Below are positions 18,601 through 24,800 of a stretch of 64,000 bases of DNA, piece by piece. The notes beneath the pieces were generated by a model. That model was not told the origin of the DNA and ran no database searches. It worked only from the letters and a program-made list of their open reading frames with translations. Position numbers and translations under genes: made by a program. The first letter of the stretch is position 1; each line of letters opens with the position of its first letter. Origin of the DNA: an uncultured Eggerthella sp. (GTDB taxonomy: Bacteria > Actinomycetota > Coriobacteriia > Coriobacteriales > Eggerthellaceae); contig UQFK01000002.1 in assembly GCA_900540345.1 (NCBI GenBank), positions 1-64,000 on the forward strand, given 5' to 3'.

Positions 18601-20713
18601 CAGAACCAGCTGCAGGAACCGTACCGCCTGTGCTGCCATTGCCGTTATAAGTGATGGTGGGCCATGCGGTCCACTGAGCATACAAAGTAAGTGCCGCAGT
18701 GATGTTAGAGATGGTGGCACCTGGCTGGTAAGCCGTGCCAGAACCATTTGCTGCGGTGTTGTAACCATTAAAGGTATAACCAGAAAGGGTTGGCGCAGTG
18801 GAAGGAATGGTGACGCTGCCACCATAGGTGATTCCCGTTGGGTTCGCCGGCCAGTTGGTCGGGTTCGCCGTTACGCCAGTAGGCTTGTTCTGGTTGTAGG
18901 TAACTGTAATAGGATTCGGAGTCCACACCGCATAGAGGGTATATGCCCCGCCATTCGTAATATTAGTAAGTGCAGTTGCAAGTGCACCTGCAGAGCCAAT
19001 AACTGCAGTCGTTGCGCCATTGGTGGTCGCCCAACCAGCGAAGGTGTGGCCAGCCTTGGAGAAGGAAGTCTCTGGCTTCGTACCTGTTGCAAGACCCGTG
19101 CTGGTTGCAAGAGCGCCCTTGCTGTCATAGGCGTAGGTAACTGCAGTGCCAGTACCGCCACCATTATTAAAGGTAACTGTGAAAGAGATGTCTTCTTTTA
19201 CTTCAGTTTCATGCAGCTGTACGGCGTCGCATTGCTGAGCAGGAAGAACCGACTTGACATAATTTGCCGTTGACGTCCTGAAACCAAATATTGCATTGAA
19301 AATATCGCCTAGTGTGTCACCAGGATTTGAGGGTGTTGTTGCGGTTTTAGTCTCACGTTCGTCATTTGCGACCCAAACCAAATCTGTTCTATTGTCTGTA
19401 TGGTCACAGAATTGGACTACGTCATTCCAACTATATGAATTTGAGCCACCACTACTTACAACTGTGCCATCAATTGTCACATATTGGCCATCAACATTGT
19501 ACAACTGCACAGACATACGATTTGCAGTGAACTTTGGATATGCATGGATATCGGTATATTTGCCATTCGTATAATTTGCAAATGTCGAAAGAGCAGTCCA
19601 GCTATTCTTTGAAATCTTAACGTACTTATTTGTAGTTGAATAGAATGCAACAAAGACCCACTCATTAAAAGTATATCCGTAGCGAATAAGGTTTTCGAGA
19701 CCTGCAGCCACTGCAGCACTAGCTGAGTCAACAGTATAGGTTTGACCAGACCTACCATAGAAAGTTGCAGTATCTGGATTTGAATTCGTTGCAGAATAGG
19801 TTGCACCTGGAGTACCAACATAAATCGGATCGTCAGGATGTCCAACTACCAGGTCAGCCACTGGCTTAGTAGTAGATCCAGTTGCGGTAGGAACAGTACT
19901 AAAGAACTCACCAAAGTGAATCGTGATAGAACCAGCCTGCGTCGTTATATCAGACGACGTCGATGTCGAGCTTGGCAGTACATAATAGTTCGCTGGGATA
20001 TTCGGGCCTTGCACCTCCTCGATGTTTACCGAGGTGGTGCCAGCATTCTGATCTGCACTCTCCTTATCACCAGGAGTAGCAATCACGTCGTCAGCCTTGC
20101 TATCGCTACCAGTTGGATGGGCACTCTGATTATTATCAGTAGCTATCTCGTCGGTAGAACCAGAAGAAGCACCGTTGCTATCATCGGTGCTATCATTATC
20201 GTTATTATTGTCAGAGGTATCGTCACCCTCGTTCGGGGTGCTATCATCCTCGTTTTCAGTTCCGTTCGTGCTAGAATCGCTAGCACCATCGGAGTCGGAA
20301 TCGCTGTCTTTATCGTTTATAGAGGACTTATTATCACCCTGTGTATAGCTACCATCGGTGCTATCACTGCCCCCAGAAATGACATCGACCCCGGAGCTTG
20401 TAAACTCCGAGGTCGATTTAAATGCGTCTTGCTGTGTATACGCTGGAGGTGTTTTGGGTTCGTCCGGCGTCTTGTTCACCGACGTGCTGCTATCAGAGCT
20501 TGATAGCAGGATTTCCTGCGCTTGACTCTGTTGCGGACTAGCTTCCGCTTCAGACGCGTGCGCAAGAGAAGGCATTGCGAACAATAACGCAGCCGCTACG
20601 ATAACAGCGGCTATAAGAGCTGCAACGGGATTACGACGCTTCGCTGCAGGCACAGCACAAGACGTGCTAGCGCTAGCCAGCTCCGTCCGTTCTCTGTTCA
20701 TGCAATCCTGCAT
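6644..20713 (-). CDS. Giant InlB-repeat surface protein with internal LPKTS sorting signal and a second exported protein fused in frame
   Basis: About 4.7 kilo-residues. The frame is also open to a GTG at 20809, but the ATG at 20713 has an AGGAAG ribosome site 6 nt upstream and sits about 110 nt after a good promoter, so it is preferred. A signal peptide (ends near ALLFAMPSLAHA) is followed by an Asp/Ser/Asn-rich stretch (about 20030-20390). About 35 InlB-type B-repeats follow (GYTFGGWA, LYAVW; about 19200-9120), with three MucBP-like units. Then comes a complete sorting signal (LPKTS, hydrophobic helix, RRR; 9002-9106). Instead of stopping, the frame continues through a linker and a hairpin into a new signal peptide (to 8618), a Ser/Ala-rich region, a Pro/Asp repeat, one more InlB repeat and a C-terminal hydrophobic helix followed by RRR. 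The role is presumably adhesion or surface coat. The GGDEF-EAL gene follows after 30 bp. Alternatives are two genes merged by a lost stop or by sequence error. Confidence 0.9.
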   Translation of the reverse strand: MQDCMNRERTELASASTSCAVPAAKRRNPVAALIAAVIVAAALLFAMPSLAHASEAEASPQQSQAQEILLSSSDSSTSVNKTPDEPKTPPAYTQQDAFKSTSEFTSSGVDVISGGSDSTDGSYTQGDNKSSINDKDSDSDSDGASDSSTNGTENEDDSTPNEGDDTSDNNNDNDSTDDSNGASSGSTDEIATDNNQSAHPTGSDSKADDVIATPGDKESADQNAGTTSVNIEEVQGPNIPANYYVLPSSTSTSSDITTQAGSITIHFGEFFSTVPTATGSTTKPVADLVVGHPDDPIYVGTPGATYSATNSNPDTATFYGRSGQTYTVDSASAAVAAGLENLIRYGYTFNEWVFVAFYSTTNKYVKISKNSWTALSTFANYTNGKYTDIHAYPKFTANRMSVQLYNVDGQYVTIDGTVVSSGGSNSYSWNDVVQFCDHTDNRTDLVWVANDERETKTATTPSNPGDTLGDIFNAIFGFRTSTANYVKSVLPAQQCDAVQLHETEVKEDISFTVTFNNGGGTGTAVTYAYDSKGALATSTGLATGTKPETSFSKAGHTFAGWATTNGATTAVIGSAGALATALTNITNGGAYTLYAVWTPNPITVTYNQNKPTGVTANPTNWPANPTGITYGGSVTIPSTAPTLSGYTFNGYNTAANGSGTAYQPGATISNITAALTLYAQWTAWPTITYNGNGSTGGTVPAAGSAAPNTTYTIATGTPTRTGYTFGGWATTTAGTGTKYSYNGSIAGTTGVLSVGTSNITLYAVWNPAVTFNENKPAGALASTAVSGMPSAGSATAGTAYTLPTNTPTLQGYTFAGWKINNAGNTLAAGASAGVLSAATTFYAQWTEKSGYSVTFYANSTAAADGTAHATQSNLNWTSSVSVPTAPSKTGYTFGGWYFVKDTNGSGTGTQVMVAATAFNSLWEAAKAAGAATDSTTALKLYAKWTEKDRVTFTLNPNGGTYNGGTAGYTESNILNGGSFTIPSTSDKSNPTRVGYNFKGWAENAAGTGTLYQAGAVFNNLTASKTLYAAWEAAQVTFTFEPGATSGVTAVKGSNPYTMTANYGSNLAVPAGTSVYTRTGFNFSSWGYTNSSNVAATVVAAGASVPVSSFKIAWTGDSAAGTLKGTAVLTANWGAFTYTIAWNTQGGNTIASTTGVQPTTSVTLPATPTRSGYTFKGWNTAAAGTGTAVNTGSIVNATWDLSTVSSGGTLTAYAQWEENKVQIRFFGDTNANVQYGDGSALANGQVVYVGAATGAIYASASATTPTTKNISVGVMPSFINTNYEYNAAHGSKWTIGSATGTQVAAANVSTAGLLTVPTTGGLYTNADYYLTVSPKWIAYTVEYYTQNTSGTGYTKVTTPAGSGTAPFGYSVEAGATEGTNDTTKTVTFVRSDITGFTYNASAAGSVNRIVMSATAANNVIKLYFDRNINAIHVSYSGSVPDGMIYTPATENKRFGETVTLTTPTAPSGYTWEGWTLISGTGVTAAQVKSGTFVMPNSDLNIYGVWSKIKYNAVFKTNTTYGAALVGTTSYSLEYGDSLHTLPTANPKDANQYYFMGWQVYEGCTTSGSESTGTLKGTLSPDAILGTGDAGTPWTISSHTVFVAQFGLIITINYTSGAASNAFAQKNGAQTGNTITQYGTRYSNLQSGWTLPVYGGTVSPAGDRNEYNPTAAPGYKFVGWEWFDALQNKTLRVEGYYRGTDATRVFHKTGGDDLPTTINQSITFTALWEETTQHLHFDNNVANISGLTGTGATDTSAKTGESVALPQNATYKSTTNPTAYTLLGWTTDATYVNGTSPLYTTSFTMTAGTRNTDLYTLGDYGYGVTLYPVFRENTVTITYTYATGSSASMGTLSNTTEGTSFAMVTGTPKGSKPTAGTGHTFLGWFTDAAHTIAVPASWVAADGTLTPQKVNGVYAAATYYAAFEAEQYTITFMVGDATNVAHGSFSDGTTANKIATITYNNQYGTNVPATKADKGYGFVSWKNVATGTTYSAATLATLRATGDATYVAIWEPRSGYTIAYETNGGSPTLASQQTTWTAVLNDVMTNDAKTGMYRQGYTFAGWYAKQDLSDASKIGTTTTFQQGIDLAGITVGDDDTATLTLYAKWIAREITVHFQPRYPDGNTATIADKTVTWTDKNLLGANATLSASGYTFTKWSTTNAASGMTVDNNTLVSAIYQALYGTSDNTKTEITLYGIWDQKTFTVKFQDSTGHDLKTIDGLTWTDSIDYYSYAPSDGSQRLLGWTYTPAGGSLQTWIQSAGKLAVSAFDGTPTPADGSTFILTAKLEDNTKYVINFNKVNVDANGNVNISSSNTISSTNGFATPGVAIDITNFNTHNYVTEFENQNGAGRRTDLKGYELNEAISKLTSTVAEATAGGTITFNVYWVEKIYTITYDAGKDAFGNAAPSTIVMPADKQASWNSSNILPDTTPTWEGYKAPKWQYRNSAGQLVTLPAGATVADIALTDDNTTPITLYALWESDTVRITYAVQTGGTANNAAGSFLITGPSSKYQDIDAVNGTPYTMTAAASTGYKFVGWYKDGVLLTTDLTMTPEKDGDLFSTSTYEARFTALGDIQYTIQHFFQGLDGTYTQNTSLDDTRSGEEFSRVTVSNDMIKTVKGFTYMPGITGSVEVIESLTGGQILKLFYERNAYDVWVTPSASGADAPTPVPTPTYTSTGITQAHTNQKFGESLVLPTITAPSGWNFTWTVSYTEPGSAAVTTQLGNGATFTMPAAEVNIIGTWTRLGHNVYFVAGNGHGTVNVNGATLPFTVDHGKTLNDPSATGNAAANITVTADNEWAFAGWSYVDAETGETKTTRDPDSVIILGDTTFTALWAQTFAVVFHPGAHGGTGFTSAVVAGEDIEAGTATVDQFPLIIGGQNVTANAPAATGFEFVGWTWVRDGQTYYWLAPGASYTGAGIPGTMDFEIRGNVDFTALWAAGEQDLIYKLDTDVPQSYWTPGGVPGLAGTTGSEYTTNPRPRTDEVVTLLSSGDVAREGYSLRGWAVWTDSNNDGVIDAIELGNVIAAGGTFKMPANKVILVPVWDFESLQIKYEIATGSTGLGTISNTVENITDSSMQYAKGSVATAKPGYTFDGWYTDAACTTKVPSSRVKPVYDDDFNLVGYQIIPAQPLDGWVPVTYYAKFVATNTGYKVEYYFQNADGSYSKRDDLTVNCTHLETGDIASVTDPTNHAYNYKLDMTQFPGYVFDEGVYGSVLTAVVNADGSTTLKLYHSNVPFNIDYVLGTNDEGEAGKWTSTPGRPAAIGGSTITIPGVTLEGMKHAGWEISYVDPTTGDTKTSFIGVNDSFTMPLADVVATAIWAKVVDVTIEYIKDNGERETFDTQIITAPGVVGDSYTIPSELINSHRPAGYKWNGGNVSIDKLVAGDNLIQVIYEIVKDYKVIFNANTGTKTETVGGYTVESIVADKQTHPTKPGYTLAGWSTKANGSVELTADMTYAQLAELIFGKFDTTNDEQILRDGLTVYAVWTENGEYKVIYDLNNDKNTNSTILKPVPDTRDPFTPDPIENVKWTQSGFNLFSDAELDAAPAGYEFAGWNTQRDGKGLTITDATKYLEMSNAIDKNNPQASITLYAMWKEIIIKIEYTTNGEGGTVNRVIDNVSAVTGQHVGTGSSAGDRLHSVATAKPGYHFVRWELVTENTSRLIGFDENGWHTIQNDNSEIVVEEPGEDGRLVAAKYMAIFEKNADATINYDVNGGEGEIPSTTTSYGLNVNLHNGTGIKRGHYTLVGWNTEADGTGTAYKLGQGMVMPEGGLNLYAMWEVDSYKVNVSNRHDGVADVNGGSTKVEWGQPLPPEYIASISQTPKPGSTFQGWHYTMTDADTGEVIEGVVWDLSELTVLGPIEIEALYETEDIVTEGTTLPKTSDEFGLMGLILAIALALVALVIFLIAIVRRRNDEDDTDPQGPRATRRAAFDAIVLDRIARVENAAHIPPGMGVSKAYGLVHNLITPGMRNGRMNNASPRRAGVVHAYSQTRLSRVAAPHTAGSFFVWGSLFKARVALGVFAATLVLVCTLAFAPGLALAATGDPGSGAAGTGQSTQSNTSTQSHHTNADPATTQTGSFKSKSVTSATSSSSAGSVSAQTASKSAARATSAASAASPRSAETSAAPQVSASYASSSASSCSSACSGTTSASRDEITRLTVRNSLAHKASSNAASARLTTANVQTASSSASTASMSARAGAYATYTSSSQGSATSAQVSLLTASSASPSAAVEEAPNVVATASLGARASNTTSPASSIALVGDIAVSSASVLAGSGSAVAVSGSATANARPVSASSLAASYARMAPVATFAATPSLLSAAASGAPPDTSFDDVSDEASGGSPADVLDTSETPGETGDSTSDPNENVENSDPETPTGPVDPDPAEPADPDPVDPFDPLEPADPDPADPVDPSEPVIPTEPETPIEKPCTYVLTFDMNGGAFSGDTYKPASPSNCTVGKDEVLINTAALTKEGHEFLCWNTDASGKGVPIRDGETLSADILRAMLIETASDGADGSTIQLYAQWNATGTQPVLIDTEVPDVSTTPNAPVVSLPSQNFSTNQTASVLGSAANRTPTVRTSSAFDAAPEAAEATDPLAEALDIIADTENALVPLPPALEVLPAAAEEFTTLSAEALAGLEDADGFLGWIASMTPAEATQAAGTALAAAGVVALLASVAGAASSSLARRRVERTGAPNANTQD
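7490..7640 (-). repeat. Pro/Asp (DPxDP) wall-spanning-type repeat in the second half of the fusion protein
   Basis: Encodes repeated PADPDPVDP-like units. The 15-mer GGGTCAGCCGGCTCT occurs at 7536-7550 and again at 7578-7592, exactly 42 bp (14 codons) apart. Such Pro/Asp repeats commonly act as stiff spacers in Gram-positive surface proteins. Confidence 0.75.
8720..8726 (-). repeat. T7 homopolymer (sense strand) in the second signal peptide
   Basis: The sense strand reads TCT TTT TTT GTC. The seven-base homopolymer lies about 30 codons after the internal start and is a possible site of slippage or of a sequencing indel. Confidence 0.5.
8780..8818 (-). promoter_or_regulatory. Perfect 15-bp hairpin at the junction of the two fused proteins, covering the internal ATG
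   Basis: ATGAACAACGCCAGC and its exact reverse complement surround a 9-nt loop (8795-8803). The first three bases of the 5' arm on the sense strand are the internal start codon. No T-run follows directly. It could be a relic inter-gene terminator, a structure limiting internal initiation, or a transcriptional pause site. Confidence 0.7.
9002..9106 (-). other. LPKTS cell-wall sorting signal, internal to the reading frame
   Basis: LPKTSDEFGLMGL, then a long hydrophobic helix (to IAIV), then RRR. This is the classical sortase recognition motif, membrane segment and basic stop. Sortase A-type enzymes cut between T and the next residue. Normally a stop codon follows within a few residues; here more than 780 codons follow. 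Confidence 0.88.
9120..19200 (-). repeat. Array of about 35 InlB-type B-repeats
   Basis: Tandem units of about 65-100 aa of the Listeria-Bacteroides repeat type, each with a beta-strand start (ITYNGNGST-like), a GYTFxGW turn and an LYAxW end. The part from 19.2 to about 16.5 kb is Thr/Ala/Gly-rich and more uniform than the rest. Three units start YTVEYY, YTIQHFF or YKVEYYF and end LKLY, matching MucBP-like repeats. Confidence 0.85.
20030..20390 (-). repeat. Asp/Ser/Asn-rich low-complexity stretch after the signal peptide
   Basis: Encodes runs such as DSDSDSDGASDSS and SDNNNDNDSTDDS. It is acidic and probably disordered, acting as a spacer between the cleaved signal peptide and the first repeats. 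The DNA consists of degenerate repeats of TCATCGGTGCTATC-like words. Confidence 0.75.
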
Positions 20714-20830
20714 CGTCTTCCTGTTTCTAACACGTGGCCCCGGTTCGAGATCCTTCCCTCGTTCCAAAGGCGCCCTTATGAACTCTTCATCCAGGCGTAG
20801 ACAGCCCACCCCATGGACGAAGTGCTTGAC

Positions 20831-20859
20831 ATTCTACGCCGCGCTTCCGCGCTTGTCCA
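20831..20859 (-). promoter_or_regulatory. Sigma-70-type promoter for the LPKTS surface-protein gene
   Basis: On the minus strand, -35 TGGACA (20859-20854), 17-nt spacer, -10 TAGAAT (20836-20831). Both boxes match the consensus at five of six positions. Transcription would start near 20824 and give a leader of about 110 nt to the ATG at 20713. This leaves too little leader for the GTG at 20809 and so supports the downstream start. Confidence 0.65.
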
Positions 20860-20912
20860 GCTCGGCGTGAATAAACACGCTGTTTCACACGCTTTTTCGA
20901 ACTGGGTTTTTG

Positions 20913-21013
20913 GCGATTTTTGGATCAAAATCGCGCCAATTTCCGCGCTTTCCGCGCCAGGCGCGGCACCCTGTCGACGCCCCAAATTGCAAGCGCGGGA
21001 TTTGCCGCGCTTG
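20913..21013. repeat. GC-rich palindrome cluster upstream of the promoter
   Basis: There are three adjacent dyads: GCGATTTT/AAAATCGC (20913-20934), CCGCGCC/GGCGCGG with a 1-nt centre (20952-20966) and CAAGCGCGG/CCGCGCTTG (20990-21013). GCGCGG words also recur in the promoter spacer. Overlapping open frames here look artefactual. The make-up resembles a dispersed palindromic intergenic element. Confidence 0.5.
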
Positions 21014-21014
21014 C

Positions 21015-21370
21015 GGCACTCTTTTCGACAGAAACCCAATTTGACCTGGAATAACCGAAGCGCGGCATTTGAGGCATTCTGAGCCGATCTGAGGCCCGAT
21101 CTTGATTTCTACGCAGAATGTGTCGGTTTTGAGCGCGGAACCTTTCAGAACGGTTCTCAAAAATGGCAATTTTGAAGCGTTTCTTCACAATTCCTTCACA
21201 TTTAAGGTCGATTTTCAACGCGATCATGACGCTTTGGAACCGCCTTGGAAGCGTGCTACAAACCCTCTCTTTTGGTCGTTCTTAAGCCCCTAAATCGCTC
21301 CTATTTTGACCCATTTAATGCCTCTCAAAACCCTTCAAAAACCCCTCTTCTCCCCTTCTCTTCAAATCGT
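21015..21370. other. Intergenic stretch without a convincing gene
   Basis: Small frames of 60-100 codons exist on both strands, but none has a ribosome site or a recognisable product. Position 21327-21364 is almost purely pyrimidine on the plus strand, giving a G-rich, purine-only tract on the minus strand. Confidence 0.5.
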
Positions 21371-21371
21371 C

Positions 21372-21399
21372 TTGACCTGCGGTTATAGCAATGTATAGC
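21372..21399 (+). promoter_or_regulatory. Weak plus-strand promoter candidate
   Basis: TTGACC (21372-21377), 16-nt spacer, TATAGC (21394-21399). The -10 hexamer word TATAGCA is repeated 10 bp upstream. It points toward the dyad at 21412 and the small-RNA candidate. No protein gene lies downstream. Confidence 0.3.
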
Positions 21400-21411
21400 A
21401 TGGTATATCTT

Positions 21412-21440
21412 ATGCTAGATTTCTAGCATTTCGCTAGATT
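21412..21440. promoter_or_regulatory. Operator-like dyad and direct repeat
   Basis: ATGCTAG, 4-nt gap, CTAGCAT form a perfect 7-bp dyad (21412-21429). GCTAGATT occurs at 21414-21421 and again at 21433-21440. The related motif AATGCTAGA occurs in the BspA-like gene leader (1889-1897, minus strand). A binding site for a regulator is plausible. Confidence 0.45.
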
Positions 21441-21485
21441 GCGCACTTTTAAGGCGATTTAACGAACTAAAAGGGTGATCTTGGG

Positions 21486-21514
21486 CGCTAAAACAGGCGA
21501 ACACAAGCGTGTTC
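21486..21514. repeat. Shared 13-mer, copy 2, with adjacent hairpin
   Basis: CGCTAAAACAGGC (21486-21498) is identical to 1730-1742. It is followed directly by GAACAC, 4-nt loop, GTGTTC (21499-21514). The nearby ACTAAAAGGGTGAT also has a counterpart near 1820-1830. Confidence 0.5.
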
Positions 21515-21539
21515 AGTACAGTATTTTTAAAAATAATTC

Positions 21540-21568
21540 TTGTATTACGACATAATACGAGGTATAGT
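21540..21568 (+). promoter_or_regulatory. Plus-strand promoter with embedded operator-like palindrome
   Basis: -35 TTGTAT (21540-21545), 17-nt spacer, -10 TATAGT (21563-21568), preceded by an A/T-rich tract (21521-21538) like an UP element. GTATTA/TAATAC, separated by 5 nt (21542-21558), overlaps the -35 box and spacer, which is a typical repressor position. Transcription would start near 21575. Confidence 0.55.
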
Positions 21569-21574
21569 GCTTGT

Positions 21575-21771
21575 TTTGCTCTATTCGGTTCATTTACTAC
21601 TTTGAGAGAACGAAATAAGGGACTACTTCGTCATGAAATTGACCAAAATTAGGTCATAGGAGGCAATAAGCTTCTCTCGTCCGATATAAGAGTAGGTTTT
21701 AGTTAAGACGACTAGATACTAGAAGACCTCTCAGGAAAGCCCTTAGAAAGGATTCTGAGAGGTCAATTTTT
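21575..21771 (+). ncRNA. Candidate small RNA, about 200 nt
   Basis: The interval between the plus-strand promoter (21540-21568) and an intrinsic terminator (21725-21771) holds no credible protein gene; the only start, an ATG at about 21633, gives 8 codons. It contains small stems (ACGAA/TTCGT near 21609-21631, TGACC/GGTCA near 21639-21656 and CTAG/CTAG near 21712-21722). It does not match 6S RNA, tmRNA or a known riboswitch as far as I can tell. It points toward the 3' end of the convergent 1447-aa gene, so it could be a trans-acting RNA or an antisense end-controller. Confidence 0.42.
21725..21771 (+). terminator. Intrinsic terminator (strong on plus, weak on minus)
   Basis: GACCTCTCAG (21725-21734) pairs perfectly with CTGAGAGGTC (21755-21764). 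The loop contains a smaller CCTT/AAGG stem. AATTTTT follows on the plus strand. On the minus strand the same stem lies 40 nt after the stop of the 1447-aa gene but is followed only by TTCT, so it may act weakly for that gene too. Confidence 0.65.
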
Positions 21772-21803
21772 CAATCGAGTCTAAAATTAAAGCGGATTTA
21801 GTG

Positions 21804-24800
21804 CTAGATACGCAATATAACCCACAAGACATAGAGTAAGACTGCTGCAACCGAGAGAATAGTCGCATACCAAGCAAGCTTACTGATCTTCACGCGCTCT
21901 ACTGCAAGAGCCGTGCCCTTCAATTCATCAATATGGTTATTGCGACGCTTGCGCACTGCCAGCACGATGAAAGCTGCTGCAGCGCAGAGCGTTGCAAGAA
22001 TGAGCAACATGATGCCGAATATATCCGTGCCTTGGTGACTTAGATTCTTCGTAGTAAGCGGAGAGGATGCAAGTGGATTCAGGTCATCTTCGATAGTGAC
22101 ACCATCGTCAGCCGAAGCATCGCCCGATACCTCATTTACTGCAAGCTGGGCATTGTAAGAAGGAGTCGGTACCGCAATGACAGGGTTTACCCACTGCAAG
22201 AAGCGATCGACTACGTTATTTGCAGCATTACCTGGTTGTTGCAGCATATCTGAAGGATCGGACGATACGCCGCCTTCAACACCAGGTGATTCAATCTCGT
22301 ACGGAGCAATCGTTACGCTGGTCTGCAGCGCATTTGACGTGATACCAGCACGTGTGAGCGTAACAAGCAGCGGAATGCTTCCATCTGTGACCTCTTGGAA
22401 CTCTGCACCGATATTATCGTCAACACCCACTACACGCGTCTGTGTAGTGCCGTTATACGAATAAGTAATGACATCACCAGGCAAAACGCTCTTTGGAGCA
22501 AGATAATACTTCGAGCCATTATAGGTAGCATTCAGCTCATCAATGCCTGCTGCATAGAAATCTTCGAAGTTCGGATAGAACACCACGTCAAGAACGTTCT
22601 TGCTCGAATCACTTGTGATGCGAAGCGAGGCGCCCTGGGTGAGCGGTGTGAAGCCTTGAGGAAGCTGTTCATTAAGCTCATCTGCGGAAATGGTTACCGT
22701 AGAGCCGAAGAGGTGACTTTCTTGCGTGCTTGCAATAAGGTTATCTTCAGAGATACTGCCCTGATAGTAATTAATGGTAAAGTCGAAGCGATCTGGTTGA
22801 TAGACCACATTCAATACATTACGCTGTGCGTCGTAGCCAATGATGGTTGAGCCAGAGATCGCGCCTTGTGCACTATAGCCTTCTGGTACATATGCCCCTG
22901 CGGTATAAGGAATGGTGCTGAGGTATGCAGCGCTACCCTCTTCAGTTCCAAGTAGATTATCAGCAGAAATGCTGTCTTTGTAGTAGTTAACCGTATAGGC
23001 AAACGAACCTTTTGCATACACGATGTTCAGCACATTCTGGCTGCCATCTGCACCGATAGTAGTTTCGCCCATGACCTGGGCAGGAAGTACGTATCCTGCA
23101 GGAAGATAGGCATCTTCCACATATGGAATAGCATCCCCAAACGTGCCATAGCCCGTTACCGAGCCAAGCAGCTGCCCACCAAGAGCATCTGCATAGTAAT
23201 TGACTGTATAAGAAAGGTGTGTCTCTTTCGCGTAGACTACATTCAATACATTCTGAGCATCGTTAGTAGTAATGACCATTGCGCCGGAAAGCGCCAGATC
23301 TTCTGCGCTATAGCCTTCTGGCAGATAGGCACCTGCATTATAGGGGATATTCGACTGATATGCCCCCATGCCAGCATCTGAGCCAAGCAGGTTATCAGCA
23401 GAAACACTGTCTTTGTAGTAATTGACGGTATATGCATATTCAGAACGCTGCGTATACACTACGTTCATAACATTTGCTGCAGGATCAACCGAAATCGTAG
23501 TTGCACCGCTGACCTGGGGGTTTGCAGTATAACCTGCAGGTAGGTATCGGTCGTTATCATAAGGAATCGCCGAGAGGAATTCGCCTGTTCCCGCATCTGA
23601 GCCAAGCAAATTCGCAGGATCGATACTGTCTCGGTAGTAATTGACCGTATAAGCAAGATCGGTGCGCTTCTGATACACGACATCGAGCACATTTCGTGCA
23701 GGATCTGCATAGATCACAATATGCTGGCGATCTTCGATCTGCTGATAGCCTTCGGGCAGATGCAGGTTCATATCGATGTTATAGACCGCATGACCAAAAA
23801 TGCCTGTTCCAGAGGCTGTATCGATAAGATTCGACGGATCTGCACTGTCTTTGTAGTAGTTAACCGTATAGGGATAGCGCGCACGCTGATAGACTACATT
23901 GATGGTGTTATTCGCAGGATCTGCAGTGATGAAAAGATCTTGTTCATCCGCTGCGCTCTTTGCTTCATAGCCTGCCTCAGGAAGGTGTAGATTAAGCATG
24001 TCCTGAGAAATGCGCACCGTAGAGCCATACAGCGCCTCTTGCGATTCAGTGGCAAGCTTGTAGTAGTCGCTCGAATCGCTGTCGAGATAGTAATTGATAG
24101 TGTAGGCGATGCTTTCGCGCTGATAGACCACGTCAAAGGTGTTTTCCTGCTCGTTTTCAGAGATAGTGAGCGTAGAAGCATCGTTTGAGCTCTTCGCTAC
24201 GAAGCCTTCTTCAGGCAAATAGGCATTGAGCAGCGCTTCGTCAATGCTGACCTGCTGGTTTGCATAACCGCTCCCCTGCTCTGAACCCACCAAGTTGGCT
24301 GGATCTGCACTATCGATGTAGTAATTGATGGAATAGCCATAGGTTGGCATTGCCTGATAGACGATATTGATGGTGTTGAGCGCTTCACTGTCGGTAATAA
24401 CCAGCGAAGCAGCATCTACTGCATAATAGCCCTGTTCAGGCAGGTGCTCATTAGCTCGAGCTTCGTCAATCTGGATCGTAGTGCCATATTCAGCCACATC
24501 AGTGGTGGTGAAGATAGGCTCTGAATCAAGTGAGTCAAGGTAATACTTGATGGTGTAGGTATAATCGTTCTTCTTTGCATAGACGATATCGATGGTGTTT
24601 GCATCGCTTGATGCAGCAACTTGGAATGAAACTTCCTGTTCAAGCGGCGTATAGCCTGTAGGAAGCGCATAATTCAATTCGCCTTCTTCGTTCCCAGCAG
24701 CTACCTTCACCGTTTCACCAAAGGGTGCCTGTCCTAAGACCGTGGCAACAGGCATGCTGTCGGTTGAATCGACAAAATAGCGAATGGTGTAGCCGTAAGT

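Noticed and set aside
20714..20809. GTG start at 20809 for the LPKTS surface protein
   Set aside because: It has no ribosome site, would lie about 15 nt from the predicted transcription start and would put 32 extra polar residues before the signal peptide. The ATG at 20713 fits better.
20714..20824. Cyclic-di-GMP riboswitch in the surface-gene leader
   Set aside because: The leader lacks the conserved riboswitch core sequences as far as can be read; nothing supports it beyond the neighbouring GGDEF-EAL gene.
20925..21227. 100-codon minus-strand frame upstream of the surface-gene promoter
   Set aside because: No ribosome site or recognised family, overlaps palindromes and competing frames; more likely a non-coding element.
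21282..21314. Ten-codon minus-strand peptide with an AGAGG site
   Set aside because: Ends more than 400 bp upstream of the mapped surface-gene promoter candidate, so it is unlikely to be a leader peptide.
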